A stretch of 64,000 bases of DNA from positions 13,608,931 through 13,672,930 of the forward strand of contig CM063243.1 in the NCBI GenBank assembly GCA_032158295.1, given 5' to 3'. The translations under genes were made by a program, and so were the position numbers. Within the stretch, counting starts at the first letter, position 1. Every line of letters starts with the position of its first letter. Positions 41,001-53,000 of the stretch are shown here, piece by piece. The stretch comes from Pycnopodia helianthoides. Its lineage: Eukaryota; Echinodermata; Asteroidea; Forcipulatida; Asteriidae. The notes beneath the pieces are model-generated. The model was not told where the DNA came from, did not search any database, and was given only the letters and a program-made list of their open reading frames with translations.

Positions 41001-44000
41001 TGTTCTTGTCAAATCTCATGGCTGTCCCAGGGCCTTTTTTATTTCAGATGAGAATACCAGCAGTACCTCCAGGCCAACCATCATCATGGCCGTGTGAAAC
41101 ATTACACTATCACTACCCCCGAGAAGACCAGGGTGATTACTACACAGGATGGCACCAGCGGCAGTTTACAAGTTGACATCTCCAGACAATGCGGATGAGT
41201 ATGATTTGGCAGCACACCCTTCTCCATACTATCGGACAGTCATCCTACAAAAAAAGTGGACATGTATGCTGGCCTGGTACTTCACACGGAGGCAGTCGCC
41301 TCGATCCATGCCCCTAGGCCTTGGTGCCCTCTGAAATGTTCCGGTAGAAAGTTACATTTCTCTCACATAAAGCTGCCCTTTTACTTGACAAAACTGCCTT
41401 GTCCTTAAACAGGAACAAGGTATTTAGGCCTGTGCTTTACACCATTCCACTTGACGAGATACAGTTTAAGTGCCCAGGAATAACAACAGCAATTTACCTT
41501 GATGAAAGGTAGAGTGATTGGCTAGCAATAACCACATGTGACCCCAGGACCCAGACAAGGTCAGCCGCTGGAGCAATACAGATTTCTTTCTTTTTTTATA
41601 ACGCAGGAAAATTGCTACAATTTTTGAATCTGTTCACCTGGTCTGGCTTCTGTTGAGTTCAACTGGGCTGTCAACTGGGATGCAAGGCCGATGGCGTGAG
41701 AATGGGTTTGGCAGTTCCTGTGTCTGTCTAATTTATGGAGCCGATCGTGTAGTAAACTCACAGAGGAATTTTGTGTGTAATTAGCATGATATGTTTCTGT
41801 TGAAATTGAAAAAGCAGAGCTGACTTTAGACTGTGTGTTTGATGATCCCTCAAAAAGCTTAAAAAAGGAATTTGTTCCATTTGTTTATGACAAAATATCT
41901 CTAATTACAGGAGTCAAGCTGGGCCCACTTTCATGGCTCTGCTTATTTTTGGTGAAAAATCTACACTTACACTAGCAGGAAAATCTGCGCAAAGAATTTT
42001 TGCTCGTGCACGTGCGTACTCCTTGCTAATAAGCAATCTTTGCTTAAACAGCTAGCGCAGAAAATCGGCGCTTACGCTATAGGCGAGGAATGGTGATCTT
42101 AATCGCAGAATTACGCAGTAAGCAGAGCCATAAAAAGGGGCCTCTCGTCGAGGGGGCAAGCTCAGTGACACAGCAGTTGAGATGCGCTTACCTGCTCAAA
42201 AAACACCAGAAGGTAACAGGTTTCCATTCCAAACCAATGTGGTTTTTTTTTGCCCACGGGGGCTCAGAAAAACACAATCATAAACAAAGCGGCGCTGTTG
42301 CACGACACACGCATGCCAGTGGGATTTTACTTTGGCGATGGAAAAAGTTGATGGTGAGCACAGATGGAGCTTACACAGTGATAATGCGCAACATTTCTTG
42401 TCCCTCGTACGTACTGCTTTCTCTTCCAACCTCTATTTTGGTGGTCAAAGTAATAAAATACATGATCAAGTGGATCGCACTCAACCACTCACCGGTTATA
42501 ATGTTGCAAACGATCAAGTTACTGTGATGTTGCACAAATGTGGGTGAATCGACAAAGATAATTTTTATCTATGGTTCCAGCTTTCAGTTAATGCAAACAT
42601 ACCTTTTTTTTTTAAACAGAGTTTAAACCATTTCCAATGCAGGTATGAAACGGGAACATACAGAATGTTTGATGTGGACAAAATTTTCAACCTACCTGTG
42701 TCTCTGTGACCGGTCTTGGCAGACACTGGACGAGGCCTCATGGCCTGGGCTCCATACACGGCCACAGCTGCCTCAGATGAGGAGGCTCTCGTACCCCCAC
42801 TGGGGGTGGACTGGGGTCTGGACCTCTGGGTGGCTGCGTAGGGGGTCGAGGCATCGCCAGCTCCTGTTGACAATAGTGACAAAATGGGCATGAATACTGG
42901 CGGGTTGTCAAATAATAGAAATGCCCAGTTCTTAAAAAGCGCTAGCACACCCGACGACGAGTGTCTCAGAGAGCTCATTAGTTTTACAGATGTAGGCAGA
43001 GTTATGTTTGAAGCATGAGACCCATTTGTGAGTAGCACCTTGTGATGGTTTACAAGGTGATGCGCTGCAATCTTGACTGCCTGCCAGAAACACCGGGGCA
43101 AACCCCTTCTCTTAATGATTGGGTTCTTTTTTACGCGGATTACACAACACAGGGGACCTAACGGCTTAAAGTCCCATCGGAAGATGAAGCAACTATGGTT
43201 AACTGTCTCGCTCAATGATGCAAGTGTTATGACCAGGACTCGAACCCACAATCTGACGTCACCAGAGCTTGAGTCCGGTGCACTGGACCGCTCCAGCCAC
43301 GACACACAACGCTGTGATGAGGGATACTTGTCAGGGAACCGGTGTGGGGGGCTTAGGGTTTATCAACGGGAAGACCATTTGGCTATGACTCTGGCCCACT
43401 CAGGGTGTTGATGCAAACCAAGATAAAATACTGTGGGGAGCTTAGATAAGAGAGAAAAGGGTCAATCATTTTACTATGTGCCTCAGGGATGAGATTCGAC
43501 GAATGTGAACATTCCTGAAAACAGCTAGCAGGCCTGGGTTGCCCCTTATTCTAGAACCCAGAACCTCCCAGATGTTAAAACTAAAGAGGTTTGCACCAAC
43601 CGTGCATCACCAGAAATATAAAAACTACGAGTTTGGACACAATATGGACTACTTCTTTCTACCTGAGTTGATTGGTTTACTTCTTTCCAGAAAATTTGAA
43701 GAGAAAATCCTGAAGTCAGGAAAAATCACACGCCTGGTACATACATGAAGAATGTCCTTTAAAAAATTTTTTTTTTAAATGTCCCTTAGGCTACGAGAAG
43801 GGAAATAAGAGCAAAAGTGCTGAAATGCAGAGGTGCATATTAGTACATGTACCTGAATGTGATTGACATGCAAGCAGGGTTTGCCCTGAACTTTTTTTAG
43901 TGACTGGCCAGCAGGACCAGTTAGCTTGTCATTTCACAAGTCCCGTCAGCTTTTTCACTAATCCGCTATTCAAGAAATAGGGGATGCTTTTGAACACTGA

Positions 44001-47000
44001 ACTAGCCAGCCGGACCACGTGGAGAGAGTTTTGACTGGTCCTCAGGTGTTTCAACTGGCATTTTGCCAGCGGACCACTGTTAAGGGAGAATACTGGCAAA
44101 GTTGGAACCATTTAGGCGTGCGATACATTTTACCCTTTGTGCATAAATGTACGTGTACAGTACATCAGAGTAAGAGGTCTGAAAAGAGATGTTATTAACC
44201 ACAAGAGCATCTGAGAAGTAACTGTTTAAGATGAAGCACTAATTTTCTTCAGACAACCGTTGTATTTAATACAACAAATCAAGTCCTACAAAATGTAGGA
44301 ATGTAAATTGTGTGTATACTTGTACAAGCACATGCCAAATTAATAATGTCAAATTTATTTTTGTTGTTCAATGAAGGTCATGCCGTTTCAAATCCATAAC
44401 CTCCCTTAAAAAAAAGGGGGGCATTGGACACCCATGCTGACCCACATACCAGGATAAATGGTAAACAACTGGAAGTAAAGTCTTTATTCAGTTTGGTCAG
44501 CTTCTGTATATATATTCCCTGTAGTAACATTTCACAAGAACCCATCAATCACTTGTCTGGACTGCAATATGGAAAGAAAATTAGCACCCCCATGAAAAGA
44601 TGGGGGGGGGGGGAGTTTAAGCGAAAAAGAAAATGTTGATCTAAAAACACCACACACACATGGTGGCTAGCCTTTTTTTTTTTCAATCTGGCTCAAACTA
44701 AATGGGGGAGTAAAAAGAATGCTGCCAATTTATTTCCATTTTTAAAGGGCATAATTATTTTCCCTGCAATGTGTCATGTGCCCGGGGTACATTAGCCAAT
44801 GCATATTCGATAGAGCTTATGCATTGACGTCATCAAGCCGCCATCTTAGAGGTAAACCGATGATGAAACAATGGAGATGCACAGATGTGTGCGCGCGACT
44901 CACAGCATTGGCCAATGAACAGACTCTTTTGGATCTCTGGGCGAGGGCGCCCTACTCAAATGATGTCAGGTGCCTAAGGTCTATTGTGCTGCTGCTAATC
45001 TTTCCATTAAACATTTCAGCCAGACATTGATGTAACTTTTGTCTTTTGGTTTATTCTGTAAAAACAGCGAAAAACAAAAAAAACTCAAGGTGCCCGACAG
45101 AGAAGAAAAGAAATGGCATTCAGAGAGAACCCCAAGATGCCCACGTCAAATTAAAGTGTCCTTTGAATTTCAAAGGGAATACTCGATGTAAAAGGAGTCA
45201 TTGAATGCATGAGTTGTTGATGGGTCATTTTCCAGAAGTATGAGTGCAACGGGTTCGAGTCACCATCGTGCTTTCTGAGTTAGTGCTATGACTTTCTTCC
45301 CCAAAGATTACAAAGAAAAAATCCCATACATTCAATTCATGTGAAAGTACAGTTGTATATGAGTACATGTAAATGCAAGTACTGCATTTTTAGCTCACTC
45401 AGCTTCGGAATGCAAAAAGGTTTTTTTTTTTTAACATTCCAGTGTACATCACATGTATACTGCAGTTGACACCTATTTGGAGTATTGTAAACAACACCTC
45501 CAAGGCATTTAGCTTCAACTGATTCCTTTAACCTCAGCCCTCAACCAGAGAGTATTAAATCAAGAGTCTGGCTGTTCCTCTCACTGTTTCTCGCCATGGT
45601 CGATGTACAATGTCTCACCGTCTTGACTACTACCCATCCCAGACACATCTTACATCATTACACATCATCGATATGTCCCCAAACTGATCTTGGCACACGA
45701 CTTGCTCGCATGCACACCACACACGCACGGACAGACACGACGGATTCTTAAAATACCCCCGTTTCGTCTCATCCTCTGTCCCATCATCCGTCCCCGGTAA
45801 TAAAACCCCACTGCGAATGCAATTTGAATACCGGGGCGTCCCACTCGATCTGAAATCCAACACATTATGTGCATACCGAATGTAATGCGAATCATAATGT
45901 ATGCTTCAGTTTCAAGTGTCCACCAATATGTAGAATGGCAGCCCTTTGTAGCAGTGTAAAATTTTCCCCAGGGGAGTCTGGGTCTTGCTCATTACGGGCT
46001 CCTCAGACATTTCACATTCTTACAATTTTTTAAGTTCGTCTAGTCTTAGGTGGGACTCCTCGCGACAAGTTCAACCAAAAAAAAACTACAAATACCTACT
46101 CAATGCCCACAATGCTAACATGTAGATGGTGCTTGTGTTGTATAATACGACTTTTCCCACTGTTAATTGAGATTTTAGTTATCAAATATTTTTTTAAGAT
46201 CGCTCTTCAAGATTAATCAATAGATAATTCAGGGCTCACCCTTAACACTAGCCCGGCGTACATTGTCTAGTAAAAACTGCTATTGACTTGTGAACACAAC
46301 TTCTCAACTTGCCCTATAATAGGCTACTAAAAATATTGTGCAAACTACTTGCTCATAGTCATATTTCTTCCTCTTCAGATGTGAATTATACATTTCTAAA
46401 ATGTGTTAATTTATTTTTGAGTGCGTGGGAATGTAACCTTGTTTGATCAATAAACCGGTTGTGATCGCTATATCAGAAAGATACATTTACAAACCTTTAA
46501 ATATCATGTATACAAATCTGGGTACAAACTTCTGGTGACAAGTAAATTGCACAGTTTTACTGGCCGGCGGCAGCCTTACAAAAAAGCTTAAGCCAACCGT
46601 TATAATATCTCATGAATAAACATACAATATTCTTGTATAAAGTGTACATTTTCTACAGTTTTATTCTCAAACATGTAAGGGCAGCCTTACAAAAAAGCTT
46701 AAGCACAACCTTTATAATATCTCATGAATAAACATACAATATTCTTGTATAAAGTGTACATTTTCTACAGTTTTATTCTCAACCCATGTAAGGTTGTGCG
46801 GGGGGGGGGGGGGGGGGGAAGGTCCCTTCTCGCTAAAATAAAACAAGGGTTGGTTCATTCTCCAGAGACCCAACAATAAAAATGGCCCAAAATAAATCAC
46901 TGTGTATTTGGAGAAGTTATCATTACATGCTGGCAAACTCGGCAGGTAGCTACAACTCCCCACCTGTCCAGCAAATGGGTCCAATTAAGTTCAGACTGTC

Positions 47001-50000
47001 TTTCACAGTGATTTCAGGTGCAGTTGGGCATGTGTTTTACATCTTGCTGTACAGGTGGTCGAGTGTTCATGTACATTGGACATAGTATGTAGTAACTGAT
47101 ACTTAAATCAAGATTCTGGAGACCTGTTCTTGTGTTATAAGAGATCGTGTACATATAGATGTCAAAGTGTTTTATTGTTTCAACGACGGGCACACTGGGA
47201 CAACTGGAATGCGCGTTAGGCATCTGGGGTACAGGTAAGGAGCTGCTCCTGTCGTCCCTTTTTCTGAGAAACTTTGGGGTTTGGGGGGTTTCATCTAAAG
47301 TACAGGGCCCAATTTATGGAACTGCTTTGTCCCTTTTTTGTTAATCGTTCCTGTTAAAAACACTGTGGGGTTAACCCCACAATGTCAAAACACCCCACAA
47401 GTACAGTTCCTACCTTAAAAAATCACCCCCCACATTGTCTATCTTGTAAGCACAAGAACAACAAACAGACAAACAGACAAACAGACAAACAGACAAACAG
47501 ACAAACAGACAAACAAACAAGGGCACGAGCATAACCGCTTTGAGAGGGGTTCAAGACAGATGTTAGGTTGTATTTAGACTTAAGTTATACCCAGTGTGAT
47601 GTGTTGCATTACATTTTGCTCCATACATGAATTTTTGAGGTTCCCAAATTTGCTCACAATTAAACAGACACACCCACACACACACACCCACAAATGGTTA
47701 TACCGCAACCAGTCTATTCTGACAGTGACCCCTTGGTGATATTTTGAAAACCGGAAAAAATGCACCCCATAAATCACAATGAAAATAAAGAAAAGAACAA
47801 AAAAAAAAAAACCCAACCCCAAAAAATAATGAGAAACCTGCGGGCACTTTGAAGTGCCTAACTGAAGTGCCTTTGGACAATGTGGTTCCACTTTGGTGAG
47901 CTACATTCATAAATCTGTCTGGCCAATTATTGCATGTATGGTAGCTTCAGAATATTCATCAATTTGTCAGTGTTGGATTACAGGTGTTCAGTGATGGTCT
48001 TTTAGTGGGATGATGGGCTTCAGAGTATGAACAGGATGAGCAATATCAGCACTTTTTTGAGCAAAAAGCAACAGAATTACAGAGCGCCGAAGGCACAAGA
48101 TGGGGGAACTCGGGCTGAAAAATGTGAAATGTTCAATGGACGCCATTTCAGTAAGCAACTCTTTTGATGTAACAATAGATCGGTGCAGACAGTCACCATT
48201 GCTATCATTGATTATAACAAAATATTTGCTCGCTGAAATGGCGCCCATGCTGTACTTTAATTTCTAACAGTACATAGAGCTCCAGTTAACCATCTTGGGT
48301 CTTCGCCGCTCTATACTCTTTGGTGAAAAAATCTGCAATCAAGTCAAACTTTCGACAAACTGCCTGACTGAAAATGTTAACTGAACTGATACGAAGATTG
48401 TGCTCAATACTCATTTAAAATCTTCACAGAGTAGAGAAAATTAGCAATGTGACAAGTTTTACAGCACAGATTTCTGTTCAGATTAATTTGGTAGAGTAAT
48501 TTTCATTGCAAAATGCTCCGTCTTTGCATCCAGTGACTTCCTAAACCTGACGCTAAACCCGGCCATTCCTGACCAGACTAACACATTTCTGTCTGAAGTA
48601 CTGCCATATGTTTGAGAAACACTGTCCTCAAAAACTGAGTTCTTACAAATTTTAGTTGATGAACACATACATAGGCCCCCCTACATGAAACATAATAGTA
48701 ACAATATAGTCGTTGCATAGACCTTCATCACACCTTACTGGCGTCTCAAAGCGTTCATTATTTGGTTACAACAGATAAGCCGATGTAGAGCTAGTAGTAG
48801 TGAATTATGCCACTACTTTAATAGTAATAATAATAGTGGCTTCTTATATAGCGCTCAAATCCGTCACTCAGTGACGCTCATGGCGCTCCAACATTATTCT
48901 ATAATTTATCCTGCAAGGTATGTGGAGCTACATTTTGAAGTGTGAGACCTTTTTCATTAACATATGAAATGGTTTACAGGGGTGATGCATACCAATCCAT
49001 CACAAAATTAAGTGTATTTAAACTTGTTTTTTCGCCAAAAGTAAAGACAACGATCTCATTTTGATAAAATGTTCACAGGTTGATTGTATTGGAAAAATGT
49101 ATTCCGATACAGATGACCTATCATTAAGACCCCCTTTAAATGCAGTACACCTTGATAAGATTGCCCTAAACCCAGAGGCACCCTTGGGAGTTGCAACCCA
49201 CTTCATGTAGGTAACCTTGGGTGAATGGGGGTGAGGGGAAGTAGCCAAATGGAGCACACCTATGGGGGAAATTAATGTTGGCATGTTTTCATTACATTTA
49301 CAGGTGCTGAGTCTGATGATCACACAAGGTCTGGCCCACCACTCCCATAAATGTGGAATTTCGGTCTTTTCTTTTTTCTATTTTTTTTTGTCCTTTCCCC
49401 TCTCTTTTTTTTTTTTTAGAAAGTGGGTCATATGGTGAACTTAATCCAACCAGGTTATTGGAAGGTCTTTGGTGTATGTTGCATTCACCAAGACTGATTT
49501 CATGACTGATAAAACACACTGTGTGTATTCTTAGCAAAGCAATTGTGAGCAGTCATCATGTTGGATTTAAGGCCGTTGTCCAGTCTCTTCTGAGCAGTGC
49601 ACAGTCAAAACCAGTACATCACCAGGGCTGGAATTTTATCTCGGAGCGGGGCAAGGCCATTTCTATTTTGCAAAGTGCCCTTTCGTTGGGAGTTTATGAG
49701 AAACTTTTGAAGGGGGCATTAAGGCCAAGACCAGGGCATCAAACAGAGGCCATGGGGCCATGCTGAGCAAAGTCTTTTCACACAAATTCAGCTCATTTGA
49801 TGTCATCAAGCTGTTACAACAATGCAAACTTTATGCAATTTTGGCTGGTCACCCATTTCTGCTAAGCAGGAGTTTTCTGTGCTTAGCAAGTTTATGTGCT
49901 TGCAGGCTTTATGAAGCATACTTCAGCCGTTTTAAAACTTTTAAACAACTAGATTTGCTTTTCCTACATTTGAATCTGTTTCCTTCTTTCTTTTCATTGT

Positions 50001-53000
50001 TTTCTTTTTGTGAATTTTTTAAAACAATTTTAGTTTTGCTCTTTCTTTTTTTATTGGAAGTTCTGTGTCTTTTTAAAAGTTTGTTTTAATAACTATGTAA
50101 AACTTTTGTGTCCTATTTTATTGTTTTAAGTTTTGATTGTGTCTCTGTCCTTGCTTGGACCAGAGGGAGACCAGTAATTAACACTGAAAGGGCCACCCAG
50201 CTGAAATAATAAGTAAATAAATAAATGAAACTAGGCCAAGGTCCCCATTTCATAGAGCTGCTTAAGCAGAAAACATTGCTTAACAATTTTCTGCTAAACA
50301 GAAATCAGCAGGATACCAGTCACAAATTGTACATGTGACATGGTAGTTTGGCCGGTATTGGATTTTTTAACACCCAAAGCTTCAGCTAACAACATTTTCA
50401 GACCAGTGTGTCCATCTTCATATTACATCTTCAATAAATGCCACTTGAGCTACAAAGTACCAGGCAAATGATGAAGTCCTTTAACAGTCAAGCTCCGACA
50501 CAGTTTGACCAAGACTTAACCGATCTCTATGCGTTGGTTTTGGCACGTAGAGCTCAGCAGTTGACTTCAAAATCTTTTACGCAACTGCGTAAGTCCACTT
50601 GTGCAAGATTTATTGTAATAGTGGTGTACAACTCACGCAGTAAATGTTGCACAAGTGGACTTATGCAGTTGCAAGAAAAGTTTCAAGAAATCGGTGACTG
50701 AGCATGAAGCAAGACTGCACAAATCACTCTGCCTGTTCAGCTTTTGGACATCAAGCCCACACGCAGGAGAAAATAGAATCCACCCCCCCCCCCGACAGAA
50801 ATGTTATTTTTACAATTCGGCAAAACCATCCCCTGGATGAAATTGCTCAATTGGTTCCCCGCCGAGGAGCACCGTCGCACGACCTGCTTCTGTTCAACTG
50901 CATGTACCTATTCCTCCGACAGTATGTGCTACATTGCTAGACATGTTCATTGTAATGTTCAGACAAAGTTGCTACGATAACTTCCAGGGCCCAGTCTCAT
51001 AGAGCTGAAAAGTAGCTGAGCACAAAACAATCCGCTTACCAGAGTAAGGTTACCAACCAAATTGTCACGCCACATGTACCATTTTGTGACGGGTATCATG
51101 CTTAGCAGAAAATTATTAAGCACTATTGTCTGCTTAAGCAGCTCCAATAAATTGGGCCGCGTTCTTCGATATAATTTTTTTTTTTCAATGAAAAAAATAT
51201 TTTCTTAGAAGCTTTGATCTTTGTTTGTCTGCGCTTTATTTTCTTTGGTTTTTATTAAGGTGTTTTTTTAAATTGTTATTGTTGTGAAAGAGCTTGGTAA
51301 GCAAAGAAGAATGTAACATGAAGTCAACTAATTGCTAGTAAGTTCCTTGCAAGCTGATTTCTTTAACTCATCGTATTGGAGGTCTACACTCCACAAGCTT
51401 GCTTTAAGGAGACCCCCCCCCCTCCCAGCTTCATTGTTTAATTCAGTACCGCAAATTATATTGTCAATGCAAACTGAACTGAACTGAACTAAAAAGTTGC
51501 CTTAATGCATGCAGTGTGGTATTCATTATTTTGCTAACACACGGCTGCTTGTATTTGTGGGGGAAAAACGTGATTCTGAAGTCATTTTCACAAAGAGCAA
51601 CATACAAGATTGGTTTTCAGTTGTGCACCAATCTTAGTTGCTAAGCAAAGTGTGATGTCACGATACAACTCAAGCTCTGTGTTTCTGATCAGTCTGGGCT
51701 CAAGTCCCGGTCTTGACACTTTGTGTCCTTAAGCAAGACACCTAACCATTATTGCTTTGTCCTTCGGATGGGACAGTTACAAAGCCATAGGTCCTGTGTG
51801 TTGTGTAATGTTCATAAAAGAACCCAGTACACTTTACATAAAGAGAAGGGGTTCGCCTCGGTGTTTTCTGGTATGGTGGGCTGCAGATTGTGACACAGCA
51901 CCATTTAAACCGTTACACTGTGCTTTGTAAACAAATGGGTCTCACATGTATATTTCAAACATAGCTCTGCATACCTTGTAGGAAAAACAAATGAGCGCTC
52001 CGAGATGCCCTCGAGTGTGATAAAGCACTATACAAGAACTACATATTATTATTTATTTATTGATAACTCAATCGCAGTGTTTTGTGAAATCGAGCCCCCA
52101 ATATTTTTTAAAAGGCTACCTATATCAGAGAGAGAGAGAACCAATTTGAAATGCATCTACACTTTTCCAACTTTCTGGGAAACCTTTCCCCCGTGTGCAT
52201 TGATGCAATCTTTGCTATCCTGCCAAGGTCACTTCTGAGTTTACTGGAATCTCCTTGGGGGGTCTCTGCCCTCACAGACTCTGGGTCCCGATGAAAAGCA
52301 CAGTAACTGGCTACACCCATATACAGGTACACCTACCCCGCTTTCAACCCCCCCCCCCCCCCACCCCGTAGACAAATATTCAAACCCTGGGCAGACAGAA
52401 GTACAACCCCTGGGCAAGGGGATACAATCTGAGTGAATGTACAATACAATAAAGGGACCACTCCGATCCAAGTCGAGTGCAATGAATGGGCAGTCAGGTT
52501 GGCGTAGTGGTATCTTGCCTTGCATTCCACCTCTGGGGACCCCGGTTCAAATCACACCGGGGCACTACGTGGATTGGGTTTTTTCAATCCCTGCCTGATT
52601 GCGTGGGTTTTTCCTGGAATATTTCTCTAGGGTTTTCCTCCCACACCTAAAACTGAAACTTCCTTCATTGTCTTCTCTCCACGGGGTTCTTGGCTAGTAT
52701 AGTGATTAAGTTCACTTTTCTGAGGGTCCTTGGGTTCATAACCAGCATTAATAAATTAAATGAAATGAAATGAATGTCTTAACTCCTACATGTACAAGTA
52801 TGTTCTTCAACTCCCGGGCGAAGAAGTGCCGGTAACTGGCTTAGCCTCCGGGGTACATGGTGCCTTCTTTAAGTTTTAACCCATGCGTAAAGTAAATGCA
52901 ACCCCCTAAGTACATGTACATTGCAATAACTGTCTACACCCCCACAATGTACCCTCATTCAACTCCCTCAAGTATAGGGAAGGAAGGAACAGAGAGAAAA

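Larger units (their letters stand above)
11744..42695 (-). other. 31-kb TTLL5 intron
   Basis: The longest intron in the window. I found no supported coding exon in it on either strand. It contains GGGCCC-family elements, three tRNA-SINE families, two copies of a CAATAGACC element, LINE 3' ends, a U2 snRNA fragment (40772-40809), two G-rich purine arrays (26629-27012 and 39980-40241), many homopolymer C or G tracts, and local duplications. Parts such as 24990-26350 and 30190-32400 hold nothing I can name beyond A/T-rich unique-looking sequence and poly-G/C tracts. Confidence 0.7.

Noticed and set aside
42565..43305. 246-codon minus-strand frame
   Set aside because: Only 42696-42863 is coding, as TTLL5 exon g. 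The rest is intron and an antisense SINE that happens to lack stops.
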